From assembly GCF_001721645.1 (NCBI RefSeq), contig NZ_CP017141.1, positions 6,076,001-6,140,000 of the forward strand: a stretch of 64,000 nt of DNA, written 5' to 3'. Within the stretch, counting starts at the first letter, position 1, and the number at the start of each line of letters is the position of its first letter. Origin of the DNA: Pedobacter steynii (GTDB lineage: Bacteria; Bacteroidota; Bacteroidia; Sphingobacteriales; Sphingobacteriaceae). Below, piece after piece: positions 40,399 through 49,300 of the stretch. The notes beneath the pieces are model-generated. The model did not search any database and had not been told where the DNA came from. It saw only the letters and a list, made by a program, of their open reading frames with translations. A program made the position numbers and the translations under genes.

Positions 40399-41811
40399 AT
40401 GAATAGAAACACAATGAATGAGCATGCGGAAATCATAACTGAACCCTCTATAGGACAGTTAGACCATTTAAAATACCTGACCGAATCCGCTGGAAAACAA
40501 AACGTCCCCTACATGGTCTTTGAGACATTCTTGTCAAAAATCAATGTCGAAATGATCGAGAAAACTTTGTCATTTATGGTCAAAAGACATGAAAGCCTGA
40601 GAACCATCTTTCCGGTAATTGATGGAGAAATCAAACAGGTCATCCTGCCATATGAGGAAGAAACCTACAAACTGGAACAGTTTGAAATTCAGTCCGAGAA
40701 AGATTTTTTGCCTACAAGAACGATGCTGTATCAGAATGCAAGCCAAAGCTTCTCAAATTTAGATCAGGGACCACATGTAAAATTCATTCTGATCAAAAAT
40801 GCTGATAATTATTTTTTCTCCTTTCTGATCAATCATATCTTTTGTGACGCCTGGTCATTACGGGTCATAGAACAGGAATTATTTGCCATTTACACTTCTT
40901 ACGTCAAAGGAGAAGAACCCAAATTACCGCCTTTAAAACTTCAGTTAAAGGATTACTGCTTCCGGCAAAATGCCTATCTCCACCAACACAAAGATCAGTT
41001 AAGTGAATTCTGGGCTAATAAATTAAAAGGATTTAACCAGACCTTGAGAATTGAAGATTTCTACAGAAGTTATTCCAAAAGAAATCAGAAGGCATTGCAG
41101 CCGGAAAAGAAAATTGAAACGGAGCAGGAATTAACAGCAGTCTTGAATCAGGAAAAAACAATGGTATTTTCCTCTACTTTTGTTCAGCAGAACTACTTAA
41201 AAATTAAAACCCTTGCACAACGTAAACACTGCACGGTTTCCGCTATAGTCTATGCCAGTTTTTATGCACTTATTTTTCTCTATTCCAAAAAAAGCAGGGT
41301 TTTACTAGCTGCCCTGGTTGCTGACCGCGGAAAATTAGAAAACCGACAACTGATTGGCTGTTTATTAGGCGGCACTTATTTACCCATGAATGTCACAGAA
41401 GAAATTAGCCTGGATGAATTGATCGATCAGGCTTTTCCTAATCTTTTAGAAGGAATTCAACAGGTCATTTATTGCCATTCTTTTTTAGGAATAACAGGAT
41501 CTGTATTGAGAACAAGCTCTGATATGTATACCAATTACATTCCGGTAGACGGGCCGTTAAATCCGCAGGAATCTCAAAAATTCAGTAAAGAACACCGGGT
41601 AGACGAAGGGATATATTATGCCATCAACTGTATGGTGTATGAATATAGTAATGGATTAGCCGTTAATTGGAGGTACAACACCGGTGTTTTCGCTAAAGAG
41701 CTGATGGAAGATCTGGTTAAATGTCATGAAACCATTATGGATAGCATTATAAAAAATGACAAATTAACTTTAAAAGAGATTCGTGCGCATCTTCAATTGG
41801 AGGAATTATAA
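40399..41811 (+). CDS. Stand-alone condensation-domain protein with altered active-site motif
   Basis: This 470-residue protein is one condensation/acyltransferase domain with no carrier or A domain. N-terminal landmarks are LDHLKYLTES and MVKRHESLRTIFPVIDGEIKQVI. The active-site motif near residue 145 reads NHIFCDAWS in place of HHxxxDG: the first His is Asn and the Gly is Ala, while the second, catalytic His and the Asp remain. C-terminal conserved parts (LAALVADRGKLENRQLIGCLLGGTYLPMNV) replace the usual VGMFVNTLPLR. Such proteins act as free-standing amide or ester formers or acyltransferases (for example in PapA-like enzymes). It follows a GT32-like gene by 3 nt. A role in acylating a sugar or in releasing the NRPS product is possible; neither is shown. 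Confidence 0.82.
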   Translation: MNRNTMNEHAEIITEPSIGQLDHLKYLTESAGKQNVPYMVFETFLSKINVEMIEKTLSFMVKRHESLRTIFPVIDGEIKQVILPYEEETYKLEQFEIQSEKDFLPTRTMLYQNASQSFSNLDQGPHVKFILIKNADNYFFSFLINHIFCDAWSLRVIEQELFAIYTSYVKGEEPKLPPLKLQLKDYCFRQNAYLHQHKDQLSEFWANKLKGFNQTLRIEDFYRSYSKRNQKALQPEKKIETEQELTAVLNQEKTMVFSSTFVQQNYLKIKTLAQRKHCTVSAIVYASFYALIFLYSKKSRVLLAALVADRGKLENRQLIGCLLGGTYLPMNVTEEISLDELIDQAFPNLLEGIQQVIYCHSFLGITGSVLRTSSDMYTNYIPVDGPLNPQESQKFSKEHRVDEGIYYAINCMVYEYSNGLAVNWRYNTGVFAKELMEDLVKCHETIMDSIIKNDKLTLKEIRAHLQLEEL

Positions 41812-41953
41812 AAACACTATCGCTCAATCCATTTCCTAAATTCAGCAGTAGCAGCAGTTGAAGTAATCAATCGCCTGGCACGGCCATTAAGCAAAATTTT
41901 ATATTATTGTATACTGTATCGGCCTGAAAAATTGCCTGTAAATAATTAATGTG

Positions 41954-43714
41954 ATGAAAAACTACTTTTTAGGCCTGATGCTTTTATATCTGATATTAGA
42001 CAATAGTAATTTAAAAGCTCAAACTATTGATGTCACTAATTTCGGAGCCAGACCGGATAGTTTTGCGGATGCTACAGAAAACGTTAAAAAGGCTATTGAG
42101 GCAAGTAAGGCGCAGGAACAAACCATATTGAATTTTCCCAAAGGCAGATATGATTTCTGGCCCGACCAGGCTACCGAAACCCATTATTACATTTCAAACA
42201 GCTCTTCGGAAGTAGAATTCCCGGTAAAAAAACAGCGGGTGGGTTTATACCTCAAAGGATTGAAAAACGTCACTATTGAAGGCAATGGATCTTTGTTTGT
42301 TTTCCATGGAAAGATGATCTCCTGGGTATTGGACGATTGTTCGCAAATCAATATACAAAACTTAGCTATAAATTATGAGCGTCCGGGGATGTCTGAAATG
42401 ACCCTGAAAGAAGTATCGCAGTCAACCGTAATAGCCGATATTCATCCCGATTCCAGATTTGCCATTTCCGATGGCCACTTAGAATGGTATGGTGAAAAAT
42501 GGATCGCCAAAAACCATCATGCAGTATTGGTACGCCCGGAAAAAGGCATGTTATTATACAGCGATTGGGATCCGTTTTTAAAAAGCAAGGCAGAAAAGAT
42601 TGCAGCCCTCCGGGTGAAATTCACCGGTGATTTCTCGAAGTTTAAAGGCAATCCAGGCGAAATACTTACTATAAGAGACCGGTACCGGGATTATGTGGGT
42701 GCTTTCATCAACCGGTCAAAAAATATTCGCTTACATCACCTGCACATGAATTCGATGCATGGCCTGGGCATTGTTTCTCAGTTTTCCGAAAACCTGAATT
42801 ACGACAGTGTTTTTGTAGAACCCGAAAAAGGAAGCGGAAGGGTAATTGCCTCCTCAGCAGATGGGATGCATTTTTCGGGTTGTAAAGGGCAGATCACCGT
42901 CAATAACTGCAGGTTTAATGGTTTACACGATGATCCCCTAAATGTTCACGGAACGCATTTAAAAATAACGGAGATCGTAACACCAACCACCTTAAAGTTG
43001 AAGTTTATGCACCATCAGACTTATGGTTTTGATGCTTTTATTGCAGGAGATACGGTTGCTTATCTGCACAGCGCTTCTCTACAGATTTTTGAGCAGGGCA
43101 TCGTTAAAACGGCTAAGTTGATTTCCGAAAGAGAAATGCTGGTGGAATTACAAAAGCCCTTTTCCAAAGCACTTAAAGTTGGAGATGCGCTGGAGAATAC
43201 CACCTGGACGCCATCTGTTACCATTAAAAATTCGAGGTTTGAAGGTACAATATCCAGAGGAACTTTAATCACCACGCGCAGAAAGGTGATCATTGAAAAT
43301 AATGTGTATTACCGTACAGGGATGCATGCAATCTTAATTGAAAACGATGCTTCGGGCTGGTATGAATCAGGTGCTGTAACAGATCTGACAATACGGAATA
43401 ACCAGTTTATCGAATGTGGTTTTAATTCTGCTCCGGATAATTACATCATCAGCATCAATCCGCAGGATAAAGAGCCTTTATCCGGTTACTATGTGCACAG
43501 GAACATCAGGATAGAAAACAACACTTTTAAGGTGTATGACAGTCCCCTGCTCAGTGCCCGTAGTACAAATGGGCTGACTTTCAAGAACAACAAAATTGAG
43601 AACTCAGATTTTCTACCGGCAACTAAAACCAAACCGGCTTTCAATTTCGTAGGCTGCAAAGGGGTAAAATTAAGCGGCAATCAATTTTATAAAGTAATAC
43701 CCCCGCTACACTGA
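41954..43714 (+). CDS. Secreted right-handed beta-helix glycosidase, GH110-like (alpha-1,3-galactosidase family)
   Basis: This roughly 586-residue protein has a signal peptide (MKNYFLGLMLLYLILDNSNLKAQ). GTG at 41951 precedes ATG at 41954; ATG is preferred. The start IDVTNFGARPDSFADATENVKKAIEASK and FPKGRYDFWPDQ, and the central SSADGMHFSGCKGQITVNNCRFNGLHDDPLNVHGTHLKI, match what I know of GH110 alpha-1,3-galactosidases from Bacteroides. The acidic residues in HDD and SADG are the likely catalytic region. Repeated N-rich short strands (IENN, IRNN, FKNN) show the parallel beta-helix. It would act in the periplasm or outside on alpha-galactosyl glycans. It has no obvious link to its neighbours. 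Family assignment is from memory of motifs, so moderately sure. Confidence 0.72.
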   Translation: MKNYFLGLMLLYLILDNSNLKAQTIDVTNFGARPDSFADATENVKKAIEASKAQEQTILNFPKGRYDFWPDQATETHYYISNSSSEVEFPVKKQRVGLYLKGLKNVTIEGNGSLFVFHGKMISWVLDDCSQINIQNLAINYERPGMSEMTLKEVSQSTVIADIHPDSRFAISDGHLEWYGEKWIAKNHHAVLVRPEKGMLLYSDWDPFLKSKAEKIAALRVKFTGDFSKFKGNPGEILTIRDRYRDYVGAFINRSKNIRLHHLHMNSMHGLGIVSQFSENLNYDSVFVEPEKGSGRVIASSADGMHFSGCKGQITVNNCRFNGLHDDPLNVHGTHLKITEIVTPTTLKLKFMHHQTYGFDAFIAGDTVAYLHSASLQIFEQGIVKTAKLISEREMLVELQKPFSKALKVGDALENTTWTPSVTIKNSRFEGTISRGTLITTRRKVIIENNVYYRTGMHAILIENDASGWYESGAVTDLTIRNNQFIECGFNSAPDNYIISINPQDKEPLSGYYVHRNIRIENNTFKVYDSPLLSARSTNGLTFKNNKIENSDFLPATKTKPAFNFVGCKGVKLSGNQFYKVIPPLH

Positions 43715-43804
43715 CCCTCCCAACAATAAAACATTGGGCTTTTCAGCAACAAAAAATAGTCACCAATAAGGCAATTTTGTTCTATAACTTTTAAACAAGG
43801 TAAA

Positions 43805-44593
43805 ATGAGCAAAACAATTTTAATTACAGGAGCGGCAAGCGGTTTCGGGAAAATCGCTGCGTTCGATCTGGCCAAAAAGGGACATAAGGTAATCGCCACC
43901 ACACAGGTGTATCCACAAATGAGCGACCTGATCACTGAATCTAAGGAAAAGGGAATTGACCTTATCGTGGATAAATTGGATGTGACCGATCCCCATGACA
44001 TAGCCTATGCAGTTAAAAAATATGATATCGACATCCTGATCAGCAATGCCGGAATCATGCAAGGTGGCCCAATTGCAGAGCAACCCCTAAATCTGATCCG
44101 GTCGATGTTTGAGACCAATGTGTTCGGTGCCTTGGAACTTGCTCAGGGCTTTATCAGGAAATTCGTAGCAAAGAAATCCGGCAAAATTGTATTCACTTCC
44201 TCCATGGGCGGTCTGTGGACTGTTCCTTATGTGGCAGCATACTGTGCCTCAAAACATGCACTCGAAGCCGTCGCCGAAGGGCTAAAAACAGAACTAGCGC
44301 CCTTCAACATTAAGATTGCGACCTGCAATCCGGGAGTATTTGGCACTGGATTCAACGACCGCGGAGCCGATTCCATCTTTCGCTGGTACGACTCTGAGGT
44401 TAATTTCACATCCCCATCGGCATTCGACGGAATGGCTGAAGCCCTTGCTAACCAACTCGATCCACAATCCATGGCAGATTGCATCGTGGATGTCGCGCTG
44501 GACGACAATAGCAACTTCAGAAATGTACATCCAAAGGAAACAGAAGCCTTTGTAAAGCAATTACAAACCGATGCCTGGACCACAAAAAGTTAG
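43805..44593 (+). CDS. Short-chain dehydrogenase/reductase
   Basis: This 262-residue protein has the NAD(P)-binding TGAASGFGK motif at residue 8, SNAGIMQGG near residue 80 and the catalytic Ser...YxxxK set (FTSSMGGLWTVPYVAAYCASKHALE: Ser, Tyr and Lys present). It is a soluble oxidoreductase of unknown substrate. The stop is 1 nt before the next gene's start, and the AraC regulator follows, forming a three-gene operon. Confidence 0.92.
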   Translation: MSKTILITGAASGFGKIAAFDLAKKGHKVIATTQVYPQMSDLITESKEKGIDLIVDKLDVTDPHDIAYAVKKYDIDILISNAGIMQGGPIAEQPLNLIRSMFETNVFGALELAQGFIRKFVAKKSGKIVFTSSMGGLWTVPYVAAYCASKHALEAVAEGLKTELAPFNIKIATCNPGVFGTGFNDRGADSIFRWYDSEVNFTSPSAFDGMAEALANQLDPQSMADCIVDVALDDNSNFRNVHPKETEAFVKQLQTDAWTTKS

Positions 44594-44594
44594 T

Positions 44595-44996
44595 ATGAAC
44601 TTAACCTATAGTGTGGCAGCAAAGGCATTGGATGCCGCCATCAAAAAAGCAAATTCGCTCCACATCCCTGTAAGTATAGCCCTTGTAGACAATGGTGGTC
44701 ATTTGGTATCCTTTGGGCGCCTGGACAGCGTTTATGGAGTGATCGATTTTGCCATTAAGAAGGCAAGAACTGCAGCGATGTTTGGAGTAGACAGTGATAT
44801 AATGGGAACCATCATTGCCGGTGCAGAAATGCATGGTTATGGGATGATAAACGCCAATGGCGGTTTGTTGACCATTGCGGGTGGTGTGGTATTGAAAAAC
44901 AAGGATGGTCATATCATCGGGGCCATTGCTTCTTCCGGAGGAAGCCCTGAGCAGGATCAGGAAATCGCAATGGCGGGAGCTGCCGCCATCTCCTGA
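44595..44996 (+). CDS. GlcG/HbpS-family protein
   Basis: This 133-residue protein reads MNLTYSVAAKALDAAIKKANSLHIPVSIALVDNGGHLVSFGRLD and ends with GGVVLKNKDGHIIGAIASSGGSPEQDQEIAMAGAAA, the DNGGHL and GAIGVSGG-type hallmarks of the GlcG/HbpS family, which includes haem-binding proteins. An upstream ATG at 44571 would overlap the SDR gene; 44595 follows its stop by 1 nt and fits the family start. Often found next to oxidoreductases; exact role unknown. Confidence 0.88.
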   Translation: MNLTYSVAAKALDAAIKKANSLHIPVSIALVDNGGHLVSFGRLDSVYGVIDFAIKKARTAAMFGVDSDIMGTIIAGAEMHGYGMINANGGLLTIAGGVVLKNKDGHIIGAIASSGGSPEQDQEIAMAGAAAIS

Positions 44997-45015
44997 TTTT
45001 TTAGATATTTGTAAT

Positions 45016-45819
45016 ATGGGCGAATTCAGTGAGATCATCTTTGGAAAACTGGTCTATTCCTGTGCTTTTGAAAAATACAGAGGCGATGAGGAATTTATAC
45101 CTGAGCATTTTCTAGGTTTCCAGTTATCTGGAGAGACCCATGCTTTCCATGCACAAGGGAATACGGTGATTACCGAAAACACCATTGTCGTGGTCAGAAA
45201 AAACCAATTGATTCGAACCATCAAATATCCTGACAAGTCTGGCAAATATCAGTTTGTATCCATATCGCTGGATCAGGAAACACTGCGACAATACGCCATT
45301 GAAAATAAGATCGTAGCTGATGCACCCTATCAGGGAAATCAGAAACTTTTCTTTGAATCGGATGATTACCTGCGGTCTTATTTTCTTTCTCTTGCCCCAT
45401 ATATCAATAAAACAAAGGAAGCAACGCCAAGACTGGCTGCATTGAAAATCAGGGAAGCCGTGGAATTGCTACTTCAAAGCCGCCCTGATTTTAAAAATCT
45501 ACTGTTCGACTTTTCCGAACCTTATAAGATAGACCTGGAAGAATTCATGAATCAAAACTACATGTTCAATGTTCCGGTAGAATCCTTTGCGAAACTTACG
45601 GGACGTAGTCTGTCTACATTTAAACGGGATTTTAACAGAACCTTCGGCATCTCGCCGAAACGCTGGTTACTGGAAAGACGTTTAGACGAAGCCCACTACC
45701 TGATCAGGCACAAGCAAAAAAGGCCTGCAGAATTTTACCTGGACTTAGGCTTTGAGAACCTTTCGCATTTTTACTTTACTTTCAAACAAAAATTCGGTCT
45801 GACCTCTTCAGAAATATAA
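45016..45819 (+). CDS. AraC-family transcriptional regulator
   Basis: This 267-residue protein has an N-terminal cupin-like sensing half and a C-terminal double helix-turn-helix (FAKLTGRSLSTFKRDFNRTFGISPKRWLLERRLDEAHYLI and DLGFENLSHFYFTFKQKFGLTSSEI). The longest frame starts at 44905 inside the previous gene; ATG at 45016, 19 nt after the GlcG stop, is preferred. It probably controls its own operon with the SDR and GlcG proteins. Confidence 0.9.
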   Translation: MGEFSEIIFGKLVYSCAFEKYRGDEEFIPEHFLGFQLSGETHAFHAQGNTVITENTIVVVRKNQLIRTIKYPDKSGKYQFVSISLDQETLRQYAIENKIVADAPYQGNQKLFFESDDYLRSYFLSLAPYINKTKEATPRLAALKIREAVELLLQSRPDFKNLLFDFSEPYKIDLEEFMNQNYMFNVPVESFAKLTGRSLSTFKRDFNRTFGISPKRWLLERRLDEAHYLIRHKQKRPAEFYLDLGFENLSHFYFTFKQKFGLTSSEI

Positions 45820-45837
45820 AAGCCAATTTTATGGAAT

Positions 45838-46251
45838 TTATCCGGCTGATATAACCTTGACTAATATGATCTCCAGGGCTTCACCTGGCAAAGTAAAACC
45901 TCCTGCATCCTGATAACCGAGTTTCCTGTAAAAATGCTGTGCCTCTTCATTGGATAAGGTTGAGGTTAGTACCAACGAATGTCCCAGCTTACACATTTCC
46001 GATTCCCAGTATTCCGCTAATCTTTTCCCTACTCCCTGTTTCCTATAATCCTCTTCCACAAAAAGCAGGTTCATAAAAGGGATATTATCCCAAAAATATC
46101 CGAATCTCAGGTAGGCAATTTCGCGGCCTTCAACTGCTGCAATGAGAATTTGCCTGTTGTTGATTTTATCTAAAAGGGTTTCGCTGGTAATGTGTTTTTC
46201 AACTTCTGCCAGCCATTTAAAAGAATCGCTATCTGCATATTTAATGAGCAT
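45838..46251 (-). CDS. GNAT-family N-acetyltransferase
   Basis: This roughly 137-residue protein has the acetyl-CoA-binding signature in EEDYRKQGVGKRLAEYWESEMCKLG (RxxGxG) and TSTLSNEEAQHFYRKLGYQDAGGF. An in-frame ATG at 46284 adds a hydrophobic leader that is unlike the family; ATG at 46251 (MLIKYADSDSFKWLAEVEKH) is preferred. Substrate unknown. It is convergent with the AraC gene, 18 nt apart. Confidence 0.88.
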   Translation of the reverse strand: MLIKYADSDSFKWLAEVEKHITSETLLDKINNRQILIAAVEGREIAYLRFGYFWDNIPFMNLLFVEEDYRKQGVGKRLAEYWESEMCKLGHSLVLTSTLSNEEAQHFYRKLGYQDAGGFTLPGEALEIILVKVISAG

Positions 46252-46356
46252 AAAAAGTATTATGAGGAAATTTAGAAAAAACACCTTAAATCATCTGACT
46301 GATAAATTCAAGCCAGACGATAAGGTACTGAAAAATAGTTCTGGTAACAATTCTTT

Positions 46357-47640
46357 TTAAAAAGCATTAAAGTCCCAATCTCCGCGATAAGGCCTACTCC
46401 TCAATGCATTAGCATATGCATGATCAAACTCTTCCTTCTTAGGGTTCCATCTTAGGTCTTTTTGTAGTTCATAGGCTATATTAACCGCATTGCAGATCGT
46501 GCTTGTCCTGTGCCCAATCTCTACATCACATATTGGTTGGGAGCGTTTTTTAATAGCGTCGATCCAATCCTGGTAATGGTTGTCGCTGAAATAGACCCGT
46601 TTGTCCTGATCACTGAATTTGAGCGAAGCCAGCTTGTCCTGACTCGTTCTGATAAACGAACGGCTTACTTCTATCTTACCCTCAGTACCGATAAATTGTA
46701 TGGCATTGTGCTCGCCCCAAAGTACGTGGTTAACCTTGATTCCACTCTTATAGACATACGAGAGGCCATTTTGCGCGGCTGTTTTTTTAGGTGGGACAAA
46801 CAAAATCGGTCCACTACTGTCCATATCCAGGGCCCATTGCACGATATCAAACATATGTGCGCCCCAATCAGCCACATAGCCTCCTCCAAAATCCCTGTAC
46901 CAACGCCATCCCGCCCAGCTCGGATCTCCAAACTCCGGAGCCAGTATTGGGTGATAGCCACGGTACATAGATGGCCCTACCCACATATCCCAATTCAGTC
47001 CTTTTGGTACAGGCATGGTTGGCAGGTCACATTGTTTAACTGGCTCTCCAATAGAAACGTTTACTTCCTTAATTTCGCCGATATAGCCATTACGAACAAG
47101 CTCGACTGCCTGTCTAAAGTTGAAAGAAGAGCGCTGCATACTTCCCGTCTGAAATACACGCTTGTATTTCCTTGCTGCCTCAACCATTGCTCTGCCCTCG
47201 TCAATAGTTGAGGCCAATGGTTTTTCACAATAGATTTCCTTCCCTGCCTTGGCTGCATCGACAGCAATCTGTGCGTGCCAGTGATCGGGGGTTGCGATAA
47301 CTACAGCATCGATATCCTTACGTTCCAGCAGCTCCCGATACAGCTCATAACCCTTTATTTGGGTAGATGGCTTTCCAAGATCTGTCTGGGTTTTGTTGGT
47401 TTCGGATAAAAAATTATTCAGCTTTCTGGCATCTACATCACAAGCAGCCTGTACCAGCACTTCCTTGCATCGGGACAGTTGATTCATCAATCCGTACGAT
47501 TGCTTGCCGACGCCAATATAGCCAAGGTTAATACGATCACTTGGAGCTATAAAACCAGTGCCTCCGAGTACAGATCTGGGAACGATGGTAAAGGCCAGGC
47601 CAGCCTTTAAACTTTTGTCAATAAAGTCTCTTCTGTTCAT
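46357..47640 (-). CDS. Tat-exported Gfo/Idh/MocA-family oxidoreductase
   Basis: This 427-residue protein starts MNRRDFIDKSLKAGLAFTIVPRSVLGG, a twin-arginine-type signal. The Rossmann part follows (INLGYIGVGKQSYGLMNQL), then ATPDHWHAQIAVDAAKAGKEIYCEKPLA with the EKP motif and GGGYVADWGAHMFDIVQWALDMD, the C-terminal substrate-binding signature. It is an NAD(P)-dependent sugar or cyclitol oxidoreductase acting in the periplasm. Bacteroidota carry many copies; the substrate is not readable. A GCAATC-GATTGC palindrome upstream could be a LacI-family operator. Confidence 0.92.
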   Translation of the reverse strand: MNRRDFIDKSLKAGLAFTIVPRSVLGGTGFIAPSDRINLGYIGVGKQSYGLMNQLSRCKEVLVQAACDVDARKLNNFLSETNKTQTDLGKPSTQIKGYELYRELLERKDIDAVVIATPDHWHAQIAVDAAKAGKEIYCEKPLASTIDEGRAMVEAARKYKRVFQTGSMQRSSFNFRQAVELVRNGYIGEIKEVNVSIGEPVKQCDLPTMPVPKGLNWDMWVGPSMYRGYHPILAPEFGDPSWAGWRWYRDFGGGYVADWGAHMFDIVQWALDMDSSGPILFVPPKKTAAQNGLSYVYKSGIKVNHVLWGEHNAIQFIGTEGKIEVSRSFIRTSQDKLASLKFSDQDKRVYFSDNHYQDWIDAIKKRSQPICDVEIGHRTSTICNAVNIAYELQKDLRWNPKKEEFDHAYANALRSRPYRGDWDFNAF

Positions 47641-48153
47641 ATTTAATAGTGTGTTAAGGTCACTTTTGATTTTGTATGTACAATAGTAAATATGATAAAA
47701 AAAATATTATTGCGCAATCGATTGCCTGATATAATTTACCGTTGATATCTGCCCGGTAATTTTTACAGAAAAGATCTGCCGTAACAGCTGTAAAAATTAA
47801 GGACTATTGCCCAAATTCATTAGTGATCTCCTGATAATCAGCTTGTATTGAAATATTCTAAAATTGGCAAAACAGGGTCGATTCAATTATAAACTCCTAT
47901 CCTGATTTACTTCAAAAATAAAACTCTGTTTACCATGCTGATAAAATGTGCGGTATTTGTGTTCACATATTATTGGCTATTACTTAATCATTAATAGGTA
48001 GTTGATAGGTCAATCATTGGTCATATAGACCTTTAAACCACGCCTTTAATACCTGGCAACAATTAACTTTAATTAAGCACAAATTAATATGATATGCAAA
48101 ACATTTCGTAACTTACCGTAATTAAACTTAATCAGTTAATTAAAAACATAATC
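47641..48153. other. Divergent non-coding region
   Basis: This 513-nt gap between the oxidoreductase and the DUF6266-GNAT gene has no supported gene. It contains the palindrome at 47714..47725 and AT-rich stretches close to both starts. No terminator or RNA gene is recognised. Confidence 0.5.
47714..47725. promoter_or_regulatory. Palindrome GCAATCGATTGC, candidate LacI-family operator
   Basis: A perfect 12-nt palindrome 74 nt upstream of the oxidoreductase start. The CAATCGATTG core is like LacI-family operators, which often govern carbohydrate genes in Bacteroidota. No LacI gene is in the window, so this rests on shape alone. Confidence 0.35.
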
Positions 48154-49284
48154 ATGGGAAAATTAATAAACGGGATATTTGGCGGATTCCATGGCAGAAT
48201 CGGCAATCTGGTAGGTTATACTTTAAAAGGTAAACACATCATCAGAAAAATAGGTATCAGCACTAAACCGCTTACCCCCGCAAGAAAAGCCAATTGTCAA
48301 AAAATGAAGGTAGTCAATGAAATACTAAGCCCTTCACTCCCTGTTATTCGGGCCGGATTCCGTTTGGCAATTGCGGGAACGGACAAAAACGAGTATAATG
48401 AAGCCGTTTCTTATAATAAACTGAATGCCCTTCAGGGGGAATATCCAAACATCAGCCTGGATTATACCAAAGTACTGGTTAGCATGGGAGATCTTCCTGT
48501 GGCAGTTAACCCTGTTATCAGCCAGGACGCCAATGGTCATGAAATCGAATTTAGCTGGGAAGTACCGGCTGATTTGTCCTATCAATATGATAACGACCGT
48601 GCCATGCTAATGATTTATTTCCCGGCATTAAAAGTAAGCTGCTATCATTTGATCGGGTCAAAAAGAGCGGAAGGGAAAGACAGTATCCGTATCGATGCAG
48701 CCCATGCGGGAGAACGCATGGAAGCTTATATCGCTTTTATCAAAGATGATGGAAAACAAGTCTCAAATAGTGTTTATGCCGGTTCTTTAAATGCTGGTAA
48801 AGGAGTAAAAACCGAGAAGGAAACAGCGCCAAAAACAGCAACACCAATTCTGGATTTCAGTTTTTCAGGCTCAGATTTTGAAATCCTAAACGATCAGAAC
48901 CAGAATTCAATATCAGATGAAGGTTGGTCCCGTTACTGCTTAAAAAACAAGGCTAATGATGAGATTATTGGTGATTTCGCCTTTAAGCTCAGACGAAACA
49001 ACCAGTATATAGGCGAAATTAAGATCAACATCTCTCCTACCGAACAACGCAAAGGTTATGCAAAAGAAACGGTATCTGCGGCCTTGTCTTTCCTGTTTAA
49101 AAATGCAAAAGTTAACCGGGTTGTGAAAACCATAGATGCCCAAAATGAGGCTGCTATAGCCTTACTGAGGAGCTTAGGCTTCAGAGAAGAAGGTTATTTC
49201 ATTGAAAATGTCTTCGTCGGCGGTAAGTGGATCAACGAATATCAATTTGCCCTGTTAAAATCGGAATGGGATTTAATGAATTAG
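48154..49284 (+). CDS. DUF6266-like protein fused to a GNAT acetyltransferase domain
   Basis: This 376-residue protein has two parts. Residues 1 to about 220 start MGKLINGIFGGFHGRIGNLVGYTLKGKHIIRKIG and resemble the DUF6266 family, common in Pedobacter as stand-alone proteins of roughly 200 residues with tandem sandwich-like halves (VPADLSYQYDNDRAMLMIYFP). After a linker rich in K, T and A, residues about 235 to 376 form a GNAT domain (IGDFAFKLRRNNQYIGEIKINISPTEQRKGYAKETVSAALSFLF, then ALLRSLGFREEGYF). No frameshift is needed, so the fusion is real in this sequence. Function of DUF6266 is unknown; the fusion might bring an acetyltransferase to a surface or structural partner. Confidence 0.75.
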   Translation: MGKLINGIFGGFHGRIGNLVGYTLKGKHIIRKIGISTKPLTPARKANCQKMKVVNEILSPSLPVIRAGFRLAIAGTDKNEYNEAVSYNKLNALQGEYPNISLDYTKVLVSMGDLPVAVNPVISQDANGHEIEFSWEVPADLSYQYDNDRAMLMIYFPALKVSCYHLIGSKRAEGKDSIRIDAAHAGERMEAYIAFIKDDGKQVSNSVYAGSLNAGKGVKTEKETAPKTATPILDFSFSGSDFEILNDQNQNSISDEGWSRYCLKNKANDEIIGDFAFKLRRNNQYIGEIKINISPTEQRKGYAKETVSAALSFLFKNAKVNRVVKTIDAQNEAAIALLRSLGFREEGYFIENVFVGGKWINEYQFALLKSEWDLMN

Positions 49285-49300
49285 GAATCTCCTCCACAAA

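Noticed and set aside
41818..41830. ACTATCGCT-type match to the ops-like motif after the condensation-domain gene
   Set aside because: Only the 8-nt core is shared, it has no gene start behind it in the right orientation, and the T-rich follow-up is missing.
43719..43738. CCCAA...TTGGG hairpin after the GH110-like gene
   Set aside because: Only 5 bp with a short T run; too weak to call a terminator.
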